A DNA stretch of 64,000 nt, taken from positions 1 through 64,000 of the forward strand of contig DAOTKC010000003.1 of assembly GCA_035449045.1 (NCBI GenBank), given 5' to 3'. The first letter of the stretch is position 1, and every line of letters starts with the position of its first letter. Source of the DNA: DAOTKC01 sp035449045. GTDB taxonomy: Bacteria > Bacillota > Clostridia > Christensenellales > CAG-917. Under the pieces are notes generated by a model. It did not search any database. It was not told the DNA's origin and worked only from the letters and a program-made list of their open reading frames with translations. The translations under genes and the position numbers were made by a program. This document shows, in pieces, positions 52,745 through 60,602 of the stretch.

Positions 52745-54904
52745 TTAGGTTCTCTTCCAGCTCTTGAACCACTTCTTGACGGAAACCAAGAAGGTGTCGC
52801 GCATGGGCGGGATTTCCTTTCTCTGGCCGTTGTTGCAAATCATATAAGTGAGGTAGCCGTAGTAAAGCGTGACGAGCACGGCGAACACCGACATCATGAT
52901 ATAGAACACTTCGATGCTCTCGAAGTTGACCAAAGGCCCTGCCGGCTTAGACGCCACAAATCCCGATATGTTCATGAGCTGGGCGATGTTGAGGAAGTTC
53001 AGAAGCGAAAGCGCGAAGAAGACGAAGTAGAGCCGCTTCTCGCCCGCCAGCATAATATAGGCAAGCAACATGCCGAGCGAAAGGAATAGATAAGTTTCGG
53101 TGTGTTTGAGCGTGAACACCGAAATTATGGCGAAGGTGAACGACGCCAAAAGCATAAGCTCGAGGCGGTTGCGGTTTTTGAGATAGAGCGAAATGACGTA
53201 GACGACCAACACCAGAATGAAGATAAGGTTGAATATCGACGCCGTATTATTGACTATCTTATTGTTCATGCCGACCATGCCGTAGAGGTTGAAGTTGTTG
53301 GAAACGAAATAGTCGACGTCCTTCATCATGGCGGTATATTTGCCTAAAATATAGAAGGGCTTGGAGGGCTTAGCCGCGATAAATTCATAGGCGAAGGGCA
53401 GCGAAAGCAACCAGAACGCCACAAATACGGCCACCGTGCCGCCGATGGTCAGCGCCAGCAGCTTTTTGAAGTCGCCCTTATCCTGCGCTCTGTATTCTTT
53501 ATAGCAGAGATAGCCGAGGTAAGCCAGAATGAGCGGCACAACTGCCATTGCGTCGAGGCTTAAAAGCACCGAGAAAAGCACGGTGACAAACATCCAAATA
53601 TACTTCTTTTCTATGAGAAGAATGAATGTCAGAAGGAGTAGCGCGGCGAGTATGGAATCAAAGCTGCCGCGGACGCCCGAAAGCACCAATGCGACGGGAA
53701 GCAGCGCGTAGATAACGGAATAGAGCGCAGCGAGCTTTGGTCCGACGTATTTCTTGCCGAAGAAGAACAGCATGGCAACCACAGCGGTGTCGGCGATAAC
53801 GGCAGGAAGTTTCAGAAGAAGCGCGAAGCCCATGCTCGACGTTTCCAGTTTAAACAGCTTGCCCAGCCCGCCGATGATGCTCAGAATATAGAGTTCGCCC
53901 GGCGAATAGAGAGTGGAAGGATTAAGCGTGTAAAACTTATGAAGACCTTTGGCAATCAGTTGTTGAGCCGTCGAGAGAAGACCCGCCGTTTCTTTGCCGA
54001 AGCCATACATTGTGGAAGCAAAAACCATTCGCACCGCGAACGCAAGCGCTATCAGAGCGGCCGCCACGATAGCGGTATCTTTGAATTTTCCGCCTGTGAA
54101 GAAACGCCCTTCGAGCGTGGAACGGTCGGCCAGCATCCGCCTCAGCACAACATATCCTCCGACGACTAAAGCCGCCGAGAAAATACCTATAAAGGTCTCG
54201 AACAAAATTCCGCCGATAGCCTTGTTGTAAAGCACGCTGTCTTTTCTGACGATATCGGTGACTGTCGCCGACTTGGGAATGCTTTGGACGCGAACCATGG
54301 AGACCTTGTCGAAGCGCGCGGTCGCCGCAGCGGGAGCGTCTTCGGCGCCAACTCTTAAGCATAGCGTGAGATAGTCGGAATTTCTGGGCTTGACGTAGAC
54401 GGTCGCTTCCGTCCATTTACCGTATGTGAGCTGCTCGGCGAGCACTACTTCGGTGTTTTCCAAAAAGCTTAAGTGTGCGCCCGTCACGTTGGCAACCGAG
54501 CCCGGGGTAGCCTGCGCGTTTTGATAGTAAGCGAGGGTAATGCGGTAGGTCGCGCCTCTCGTCACCGCGATCGTCTGGTAGGCATAGCCCACGTTGGCGG
54601 AGGAGTTGGTGATTCTGAGATACTGCTTGCCGTAGCTTGCGTCGGGCGTGCCGTTAATCTTGGCGATATCGCCCGTCAGCGTGTGCCCCACCTTATCGAA
54701 CTTGGTGTTGGCGGCGGTGCCGACTTTGCCGAACTGCCAATCGGTGAAAGTCGAGGTCTCATCGTCGAAGTCCTCGAAGTTGCCGTTTAAAACCAGCTCT
54801 TCGTCAAAGGGGCCGCCGGTGTCGTTGCAGCCGTATAAGAGAAACGCCGAGGCTATTATAACCGCCGCGATTAAGAGTAAAGCGAATTTTTTATGTTTTT
54901 TCAT
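52745..54904 (-). CDS. Lipobox protein with carbohydrate-binding-like domain fused to a GT-C-like membrane domain
   Basis: An uncommon 719-residue architecture. The N-terminal 'LLYGCNDTGG' is a lipobox with Cys at 26. Residues about 36-205 form a jelly-roll-like module of the CBM4/9 type ('LVLNGNFEDFDDET', 'YLRITNSSANVGYAYQTI', 'GKWTEATVYVKP'). From about 230 to 690 there are some 12 helices. The segments 'FGKETAGLLSTAQQLIAKG', 'YSPGELYILSIIGGLGKLF' and 'VLSGVRGSFDSILAALLLL' resemble polytopic lipid-linked-sugar glycosyltransferases (ALG6/PMT-like). A basic tail ends the protein. Function is inferred: transfer of sugar to an envelope acceptor outside the membrane. AGAGG precedes the ATG. Confidence 0.65.
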   Translation of the reverse strand: MKKHKKFALLLIAAVIIASAFLLYGCNDTGGPFDEELVLNGNFEDFDDETSTFTDWQFGKVGTAANTKFDKVGHTLTGDIAKINGTPDASYGKQYLRITNSSANVGYAYQTIAVTRGATYRITLAYYQNAQATPGSVANVTGAHLSFLENTEVVLAEQLTYGKWTEATVYVKPRNSDYLTLCLRVGAEDAPAAATARFDKVSMVRVQSIPKSATVTDIVRKDSVLYNKAIGGILFETFIGIFSAALVVGGYVVLRRMLADRSTLEGRFFTGGKFKDTAIVAAALIALAFAVRMVFASTMYGFGKETAGLLSTAQQLIAKGLHKFYTLNPSTLYSPGELYILSIIGGLGKLFKLETSSMGFALLLKLPAVIADTAVVAMLFFFGKKYVGPKLAALYSVIYALLPVALVLSGVRGSFDSILAALLLLTFILLIEKKYIWMFVTVLFSVLLSLDAMAVVPLILAYLGYLCYKEYRAQDKGDFKKLLALTIGGTVAVFVAFWLLSLPFAYEFIAAKPSKPFYILGKYTAMMKDVDYFVSNNFNLYGMVGMNNKIVNNTASIFNLIFILVLVVYVISLYLKNRNRLELMLLASFTFAIISVFTLKHTETYLFLSLGMLLAYIMLAGEKRLYFVFFALSLLNFLNIAQLMNISGFVASKPAGPLVNFESIEVFYIMMSVFAVLVTLYYGYLTYMICNNGQRKEIPPMRDTFLVSVKKWFKSWKRT

Positions 54905-54961
54905 TATTGCCTCTAATAGGAATGAATTATTTTGGTGAGGATAATTTCTTCTATTAGAAAA

Positions 54962-55396
54962 TTAGAACTTTTTAATTTCCTTGACCTTGGCGGCCTTGCC
55001 CTTTCTCTCTCTCAGGTAGTAGAGCTTGGCGCGTCTGACCTTGCCGTGGCGGATGATTTCGATGTGGTCGATTTTGGTGGAATAGACAGGGAATGTGCGC
55101 TCGACGCCGATGCCGTAGGAAAGCCTTCTGACCGTGAAGGTCTCGCGTAGCCCGCCATTTTTCTTGGCGATAACGGTGCCCTCGAAGTTTTGAAGACGCT
55201 CTCTCGTGCCCTCGGTAACTTTGACGAAAACTTTGACGACATCGCCCGACGCAACTTCGGGGAAAGCGGCCTTGGCGGCCTCGATATCTTGCTCAGTGAG
55301 CTCGGACGCCTCTTTCTTCTTCGCCCTTTGCAGTGCGCGCAGCGTTAGAATGCGCTCGATTTCTTCTCTTTCGACTAAATCAATGGTGTTGCTCAT
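54962..55396 (-). CDS. rplS: Ribosomal protein L19
   Basis: Bridges the 30S-50S interface. The core 'FPEVASGDVVKVFVKVTEGTRERLQNFEGTVIAKKNGGLRETFTVRRLSYGIGVERTFPVYSTKIDHIEI' and the end 'RRAKLYYLRERKGKAAKVKE' are textbook L19. At 144 residues it has an N-terminal extension of about 20-25 residues, rich in Glu and Lys, compared with E. coli. GGAGGT precedes the ATG. The gene normally lies between trmD and rbgA in Firmicutes; here it is on its own promoter, about 4 kb away. Confidence 0.97.
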   Translation of the reverse strand: MSNTIDLVEREEIERILTLRALQRAKKKEASELTEQDIEAAKAAFPEVASGDVVKVFVKVTEGTRERLQNFEGTVIAKKNGGLRETFTVRRLSYGIGVERTFPVYSTKIDHIEIIRHGKVRRAKLYYLRERKGKAAKVKEIKKF

Positions 55397-55482
55397 GACA
55401 TATACCTCCGTTGTTTTAAAACTAAGCGTTCGTTCGCGGGTTCAAAACCCTATATGCCAGAGGAACGCCGAGTCATAATGCG
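55397..55482 (-). ncRNA. Possible L19 leader RNA (autoregulatory)
   Basis: An 86-base leader precedes rplS. In transcript order it holds small hairpins: GGGTT-TTG-AACCC, GCG-AACGAA-CGC and GTTT-TAAAAC, then GGAGGT. Firmicutes L19 leaders repress rplS by binding L19; size and position fit, but I cannot confirm the consensus. Confidence 0.4.
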
Positions 55483-55488
55483 GTATAA

Positions 55489-55517
55489 ATATTAACATAT
55501 ATAACATTTTTAGACAA
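55489..55517 (-). promoter_or_regulatory. Promoter of rplS
   Basis: TTGTCT (55512-55517), 17-base spacer, TAATAT (55489-55494) on the minus strand. Confidence 0.62.
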
Positions 55518-55556
55518 CCGTTTTTTAGTTCTCTTAGTAATTAAATAATAAAATTG

Positions 55557-55585
55557 TTGAATATAACGATGCCGCGGGATATAAT
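55557..55585 (+). promoter_or_regulatory. Promoter of the DUF4349 gene
   Basis: TTGAAT (55557-55562), 17-base spacer, TATAAT (55580-55585). It lies over the upstream in-frame ATG, so translation must begin at the GTG further down. Confidence 0.7.
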
Positions 55586-55604
55586 TAGTTTAAAGAGGTG
55601 TGAT

Positions 55605-56585
55605 GTGAAAAAATTTTTATTGACTTTAGTCTGCTTTATCGTTGTCGCGGCGACGCTCATTGGCCTTGCCGCCTGCAACAGAGGTTATAACGATTCCGAA
55701 AAAGGCATAAACCCCGATGAACCTTCCTATGACGAGAGCGGCAGCACCTCGGATGTGCCCGGCGTCAGCGAGCGAAAAATCGTCTATACCGCTCATCTTA
55801 CCATTTCGACCGACGACCTTGAGGACGCCATCGAAAAAATCAATGCCTTAACGCAAGATGGCGAATGGTTCGACAGCGAATCAATCGGTGAGGAGAGCGC
55901 CGTGCTCGTTTTCAGAGTCAAGTCCGACCGCATCGACGCTTATTTGGAGGCTCTCAAAACTTGCGGCAAAGTCTATCACCTCGTTAAGAACGCCGAGGAC
56001 GTCTCTCTCCACTATTATAATTTAGAGTCGCGCATCGAATCGCTGGAGGCCGAATATGACACCCTTGACGCTCTGCTTGCCTCCGCCGACGACACCGACG
56101 AAATTGCCGACATTTTGGCAATCAGAAAGCGCATGACCGAAATCGATGTCGAGCTTCGCGCCATTCGGAACGCCATTAACGTCTATGATAGTCAAATCGA
56201 AAACAGCATTGTCACCATCACCGTCATCCAAAACTATCAGCCCGAAACGCCGCCGCCCTTCGGACAAAGAATAGCCAAACTCTTTAAAGACGCATGGAAA
56301 GCGCTCGTCGTTTTCTTCAAATGGATAGTGATGGCGATAACGGCGACCTTCCCCTTCCTCTTGGTCTTCGGAGCCCTCGGCGTCGGTGTGTTCTTTATCG
56401 TTCGCGCGGCGCGGATTAAAAACGGCACTTGGCGTTATCCCTTCCGCCGCAAGAAGAAAGCAAAGGCTACCGATGCCGCAACAAAAATCGAGCCCGCTCA
56501 AGAAGCGCCGTCCGAAGAGGTTTTCGATGCGCCGAGCGAGGAAGTTGCGCCGGGCGGCGACGATACGCCGAGCGGGGATGCTTAA
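55605..56585 (+). CDS. DUF4349 lipoprotein
   Basis: A 326-residue envelope lipoprotein. The GTG start follows AGAGGTG at six bases and yields a clean signal MKKFLLTLVCFIVVAATL with lipobox 'GLAAC'. The DUF4349 domain spans about 55-220: 'ERKIVYTAHLTISTDDLEDAIEKI', a coiled coil 'LESRIESLEAEYDTLDALL' and 'IDVELRAIRNAINVYDSQIENSIVTITV'. A transmembrane helix (about 250-278) and a basic then acidic tail follow. Family members are of unknown function. The gene sits between rplS and yraN on the opposite strand. Confidence 0.85.
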   Translation: MKKFLLTLVCFIVVAATLIGLAACNRGYNDSEKGINPDEPSYDESGSTSDVPGVSERKIVYTAHLTISTDDLEDAIEKINALTQDGEWFDSESIGEESAVLVFRVKSDRIDAYLEALKTCGKVYHLVKNAEDVSLHYYNLESRIESLEAEYDTLDALLASADDTDEIADILAIRKRMTEIDVELRAIRNAINVYDSQIENSIVTITVIQNYQPETPPPFGQRIAKLFKDAWKALVVFFKWIVMAITATFPFLLVFGALGVGVFFIVRAARIKNGTWRYPFRRKKKAKATDAATKIEPAQEAPSEEVFDAPSEEVAPGGDDTPSGDA

Positions 56586-56624
56586 AAAACCCGAAGAATA
56601 ATATTATTACAATTCAGTAATGAT

Positions 56625-56657
56625 AAACCGCCATTCGGCTATCGAATGGCGGTTTTT
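56625..56657. terminator. Terminator between converging DUF4349 and yraN genes
   Basis: AAACCGCCATTCG, 5-base loop, CGAATGGCGGTTT plus Ts: a 13-bp perfect stem usable in both directions. Confidence 0.88.
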
Positions 56658-56739
56658 ATGCTGCATTTCTTAATAACTTGTGAAGGGCGTTTGGTAATAA
56701 ATATGATTTTTTATTATTAGCGCTAATAAGTTAAAAAAA

Positions 56740-57093
56740 TTACCGTTTTTGAAAGGCATTTTCGATGTGGTTAATTTGGCCGTCCAAAATCTCTATGACG
56801 TCGAAGCGGATGTCGCGGCCGGCAGCGCGGCGGCAGGATATATAGCTTTGGGCGATTTTTATGTAGCCCTGCTGTTTAGATATCCCAACAGCTTCGGCGG
56901 GTAAACCGAAGGCGGCGCTCGCTCGTGATTTAATTTCGCAAAAGACTATGACTCCGTCCTTTTCGGCAATGATGTCCGCCTCGCCGAAAACCGTCTTGAA
57001 GTTGGTCTCCAAAATTTTGTAGCCGCAAGACTCAAGATATTTTTTGGCGGCCGCCTCCCCCATTCCGCCCTTGGCGCGCGTGTTCTCAGCCAT
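56740..57093 (-). CDS. YraN/UPF0102 family nuclease-fold protein
   Basis: A 117-residue protein with the restriction-endonuclease fold: 'GEAAAKKYLESCGYKILETNFKTVFGEADIIAEKDGVIVFCEIKSRAS', which includes the D-ExK catalytic set (GEADII, CEIKSR). The YraN family usually follows rnhB, as here; its cellular role is unproven. I use the ATG that overlaps the rnhB stop; a TTG two codons earlier is possible. Confidence 0.9.
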   Translation of the reverse strand: MAENTRAKGGMGEAAAKKYLESCGYKILETNFKTVFGEADIIAEKDGVIVFCEIKSRASAAFGLPAEAVGISKQQGYIKIAQSYISCRRAAGRDIRFDVIEILDGQINHIENAFQKR

Positions 57094-57706
57094 TTTCAAG
57101 CAGCAACTTTTTCAAAAAAGTCAAGCGGTGGATTTCGGAGGCGCCAACGCGCTTTATGGCGTCTAAGTGCGTCTTGGTGCCGTAGCCTTTGTTGTTTTTA
57201 AAGTCGTATTCGGGATAGATTTCGTCATATTTCCTCATCAACCTGTCGCGAAGGACTTTGGCGATTATGCTCGCAGCTCCTATGGTGTAGGAAAGCCCGT
57301 CGCCGCCTATTATGGGAATGCAACGAATGCCTACGTTAAGGTTAATTGCGTCCGACAAAATGACGTCGGGTTTTATCTTTAAATTGCAGATTGCGGCGTT
57401 CATGCACCGCTTTGTGGCCTCTAAAATATTGATTTTGTCAATAACTCGATTATCTAGCGACTCGGTGCTGACTGCTACGGCGTGCGATAAAATCAACTCA
57501 AACAGCTCCTCGCGCTTGTTTTCGCTAAGCTTTTTACTGTCGTCCACGCCCTCGATTACGTCATCCAGCCGCATGATTATCGCGGTGCAGGTAACGGGTC
57601 CGGCAAGCGGGCCTCTGCCCACCTCGTCGATACCGCATATGTATTTGGCACCTTCCGCCATGCATTTAAGCTCGAAGGCGAGTTTGTCGGTCTTTGACGC
57701 TATCAT
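57086..57706 (-). CDS. rnhB: Ribonuclease HII
   Basis: Removes misincorporated ribonucleotides and RNA primers. The active-site acidic residues are in 'CGIDEVGRGPLAGPV' (Asp, Glu), 'GVDDSKKLSENKR', 'VILSDAINL' (Asp) and 'YDFKNNKGYGTKTHLDAI'. Length (206) is normal. The ATG overlaps the rbgA stop as ATGA. Confidence 0.96.
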   Translation of the reverse strand: MIASKTDKLAFELKCMAEGAKYICGIDEVGRGPLAGPVTCTAIIMRLDDVIEGVDDSKKLSENKREELFELILSHAVAVSTESLDNRVIDKINILEATKRCMNAAICNLKIKPDVILSDAINLNVGIRCIPIIGGDGLSYTIGAASIIAKVLRDRLMRKYDEIYPEYDFKNNKGYGTKTHLDAIKRVGASEIHRLTFLKKLLLENG

Positions 57707-58536
57707 GGTTTTTCGAGCATGATCTTGCCCGTTCTCCCTTTTCTGAAATCGTCGAGCACCGCTTTCGCGGCGCGGTCAATGTCCGCCGCTCCACCTTTTT
57801 TTATAAATCCGCGAAGCGCGGCGATATCTTCGAGAATTAGATGCGGCGGTTTTGAAATATCTACCGCATAGCGGCTTAAAAATTCCCCGGGCGCAATTGA
57901 AATGAGCTTTTTTATTAGCTCACAGGCAAGCTCGGCGGTGTCAAGAATGTCGTCGCGTATGCTTCCGATAAACGCAAGGTCAAGCGCGTGCTCGGCGTTG
58001 TCAAAAGACGCCCAAAGCGTGCCCGGCGTGTCTAAAAGCTCAATATTTTTGTCGACGCCTACCCATTGGCGGCCGCGCGTGACGCCGGGACGGTCGCCCG
58101 TCGCCGTTTTCTTTTTGCCGCAAAGGCTGTTGATGAGCGTCGATTTTCCCGAGTTGGGAACTCCCACCACCATGGCGCGAATGGTTTTGTCAACACCTTT
58201 AGCGGCGTATTTTTCCACCTTATCCGACATCGCCTCGGAGAGAGCGGCGATAACACCGGTAGTGTCGCCCGAGGCGCTGTTGACGGCGGCAAAATATTTC
58301 CCTTCCGCCTTGAATTTTTTTTGCCAAAGCTCGAGGTCGCCGCGGTTTACAAGGTCGCACTTGTTTAAGACATAGATTGGCCGACGCCTTTCAATCAGCG
58401 GTTCGAACTTGGGATTCATCGATGCCTCAATCGCGCGGCTGTCCAGAACGTAGAGAACGGCGTCGACAAGCTTGACGCTTTCGCGCATCTCTCTGACGGC
58501 TTTCGCCATATGTCCCGGATACCATTGAATCAACAT
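57703..58536 (-). CDS. rbgA: Ribosome biogenesis GTPase RbgA (YlqF)
   Basis: A circularly permuted GTPase required for late 50S assembly. The motif order is G4 'YVLNKCD' (about 55-61), G5 'SASGDTTG', then G1 'GVPNSGKSTLIN' (about 126-137), G2 'PGVTRGRQW' and G3 'LDTPGTLW'. The start 'MLIQWYPGHMAKAVREM' is the family signature. A C-terminal RNA-binding region has 'GRTGKIMLEKP'. It is directly upstream of rnhB, as in B. subtilis. Confidence 0.96.
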   Translation of the reverse strand: MLIQWYPGHMAKAVREMRESVKLVDAVLYVLDSRAIEASMNPKFEPLIERRRPIYVLNKCDLVNRGDLELWQKKFKAEGKYFAAVNSASGDTTGVIAALSEAMSDKVEKYAAKGVDKTIRAMVVGVPNSGKSTLINSLCGKKKTATGDRPGVTRGRQWVGVDKNIELLDTPGTLWASFDNAEHALDLAFIGSIRDDILDTAELACELIKKLISIAPGEFLSRYAVDISKPPHLILEDIAALRGFIKKGGAADIDRAAKAVLDDFRKGRTGKIMLEKP

Positions 58537-58652
58537 TTTTCCGCTCTCAAGCCCTAAATAACCTTAGGCCAAACGACTTCTATAGAATTTACAAAAAAAG
58601 AAACCTACTACAAATTTTTTCAACTTCTTTCTATTGTAAAACTTTTTTTGAA

Positions 58653-59330
58653 CTACTCTTTTTTTTCTATAAGGTCAGGGCGCCTTTTTTTCGTCAGCTC
58701 TTCCGACTGACGGCGGCGCCACTCCTCGATGAGTTTATGATTGCCTGAAATAAGGACGTCGGGCACCGCAATCCCTTGCCAAATCTGGGGGCGGGTGTAG
58801 TGTGGATATTCCAAAAGGCCGGCCGAAAAGCTCTCCTCCACCACCGACTCGCCGCTTCCCAAAACGCCTTCGATATAGCGAGAAACAGCGTTGATGAGAA
58901 CGAGCGCGGGAAGCTCGCCGCTAGTCAGCACATAGTCGCCGACGGAAATTTCCTCGTCGATTTCGCGGTCTAAAACACGCTGGTCTACGCCCTCGTAGCT
59001 ACCGCAAAGAAGCACCAGCCCGCTCTCACGGGAAAGCTCCTTAACCATGTCCTGATTGAGTGTTTTGCCCTTGGGCGAAAGGTAGATTCGTTTGAAGTTG
59101 TGTTCAATATCGGCAAAGTCAATGGCGCGCGAGATGGGGTCGGGCATCATCACCATGCCTGCGCCGCCGCCGAAGGGATAGTCGTCGCACTTCTTGTGCT
59201 TATCGAGCGTGTGGTCGCGGATATTTATAACCTCAACCGAAAATTTTTCTTCCCCAAGCGCCTTACCCAAAATGCCGACGTTGAGAATTTCGAAAATTTC
59301 GGGAAAAAGCGTCAAAACTTTGAAAATCAT
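58653..59330 (-). CDS. trmD: tRNA (guanine-37-N1)-methyltransferase
   Basis: Methylates G37 next to the anticodon to prevent frameshifting. The SPOUT knot is clear: 'ILTLFPE'-type start 'KVLTLFPEIFEIL', 'DYPFGGGAGMVMMPDPI', 'LLCGSYEGVDQRV', 'ISVGDYVLTSGELPALVLINAVSRYIEGVLG' and 'YPHYTRPQIWQG'. Length 225. The ATG overlaps the rimM stop as TGATG. Confidence 0.97.
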   Translation of the reverse strand: MIFKVLTLFPEIFEILNVGILGKALGEEKFSVEVINIRDHTLDKHKKCDDYPFGGGAGMVMMPDPISRAIDFADIEHNFKRIYLSPKGKTLNQDMVKELSRESGLVLLCGSYEGVDQRVLDREIDEEISVGDYVLTSGELPALVLINAVSRYIEGVLGSGESVVEESFSAGLLEYPHYTRPQIWQGIAVPDVLISGNHKLIEEWRRRQSEELTKKRRPDLIEKKE

Positions 59331-59848
59331 CAGTAGCCCTCTCCGTTCTCTTTCACGGCGATTTTGGCGAATTCTTCGCCGTTCAGCCTAATCTCGCCGC
59401 GCTCGACGTCGATATTTTCAATGACTTTTTCCAAAAAGGGAAACATCACTGCTTCTCCGCCGCATTCGGCGACGATTATGTCGGACGCGCCGTAGTTTAA
59501 GATTTCCTTCACGGTTCCCAACCGCTTTTCGCCTTCAAAAACGACGGCGCCGATAAGGTCGGCAATGAAATACTCGCCCTCCGAAAGGGGCACGGCGTCG
59601 GCTCGCTCTACTTCGACAAACTTGCCTTTGAGCGTCTCGGCGGCGTTTCTGTCGTCAATGCCCGAAAGTTTTATGACGATTTCGCCCCTCTGCGGCCGCG
59701 CGTATCCGACCTTAAAGGGTTTGCCGCCGACAAAGGCATTTTTCAGCGCGTTAAAGCGCGAAACATCGTCGGTCAAAGGGAAAACCTTGACCTCGCCCTT
59801 GATGCCCTGCGCCTTGACAATTTTTCCGATTTTTATAAACTTTTCCAA
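59330..59848 (-). CDS. rimM: 16S rRNA processing protein RimM
   Basis: Assists 30S head assembly by binding S19. The N-terminal barrel 'FIKIGKIVKAQGIKGEVKVFPLTDD' and the PRC domain ('EYFIADLIGAVVFEG', 'GTVKEILNYGASDIIVAE', 'VMFPFLEKVIENIDVERGEI') are present. No ATG starts the frame. I choose the TTG that follows AAGG at nine bases, which aligns with the usual RimM N-terminus; another TTG six codons earlier is possible. Confidence 0.9.
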   Translation of the reverse strand: MEKFIKIGKIVKAQGIKGEVKVFPLTDDVSRFNALKNAFVGGKPFKVGYARPQRGEIVIKLSGIDDRNAAETLKGKFVEVERADAVPLSEGEYFIADLIGAVVFEGEKRLGTVKEILNYGASDIIVAECGGEAVMFPFLEKVIENIDVERGEIRLNGEEFAKIAVKENGEGY

Positions 59849-59956
59849 ATTTTTTAACCTTGGCAAAGCCGAAAAATCTACCGACTAACGCGCAAGCGGT
59901 TCATTAAAAATGCAAGCATTTTGAGCCCGCTTGCGGCAATCTTTGCAAAATCCGCC

Positions 59957-60196
59957 TCAGTCCATCTCCTGAATGACGACATTATAGCGGCGGGTATCCT
60001 CTTTGGCGCCCGCGGCCTTGACGATGGCGCGGATGGCCTTGGCGATTCTGCCCTGCTTTCCTATGATTTTGCCGATAACTTTTTTCTCGCAGGTGACGGT
60101 GATGTCGACCTCGCTGCCTTTTTCAATCAAGGCGACGCTGTGTTGGCCTTCGCTGCCTACCAGCTTATCGACGATAAACTCAACAAGTTCAAGCAT
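59957..60196 (-). CDS. khpA: KH-domain RNA-binding protein KhpA
   Basis: A 79-residue single KH domain: 'LVEFIVDKLVG', 'ITVTCEKKVIGKIIGKQGRIAKAIRAIVKAAG' with the GxxG loop GKQG. KhpA pairs with KhpB/Jag to bind many RNAs and influence cell division. It stands between rpsP and rimM, its conserved place. AGGTGAAAA precedes the ATG. Confidence 0.95.
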   Translation of the reverse strand: MLELVEFIVDKLVGSEGQHSVALIEKGSEVDITVTCEKKVIGKIIGKQGRIAKAIRAIVKAAGAKEDTRRYNVVIQEMD

Positions 60197-60204
60197 TTTT
60201 CACC

Positions 60205-60444
60205 TCAAATGATGTTGTTCTTTTTGAAAAGACCGCGGACGGTATCGGTCAGTTGAGCACCGTTGCTAATCCATTTCTTGGCAAGCTCAACGTCGATGTT
60301 GACAACGGCGGGCTCTTTGGTGGGGTCGTAGAAGCCGACCTGCTCGATGTAGCGACCGTCCCTTGCCGTCCTGGAATCGGTGGCTACTATGCGGTAGCTG
60401 GGAGCCTTCTTCGCGCCGATTCTCGTCAATCTGATTTTAACCAT
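60205..60444 (-). CDS. rpsP: Ribosomal protein S16
   Basis: 79 residues, complete: 'MVKIRLTRIGAKKAPSYRIV', 'DSRTARDGRYIEQVGFYDPT' and 'WISNGAQLTDTVRGLFKK' are the S16 signature blocks. AGGAGG stands eight bases before the ATG. It starts the rpsP-khpA-rimM-trmD run behind ffh. Confidence 0.98.
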   Translation of the reverse strand: MVKIRLTRIGAKKAPSYRIVATDSRTARDGRYIEQVGFYDPTKEPAVVNIDVELAKKWISNGAQLTDTVRGLFKKNNII

Positions 60445-60602
60445 ATTTGTGCCTCCTATGTTTTATAAAAATATTTTTTATTTGTTTGCGAATTGTTTAT
60501 AGTTTAGATGTGGATTATCCTTGAAGATTGATTCGATGTTTTTTTGTTTTGTTGTGAATTATCATTCAAAGATAATGCGCTTTGTTGACCACTCTTAGAA
60601 GC

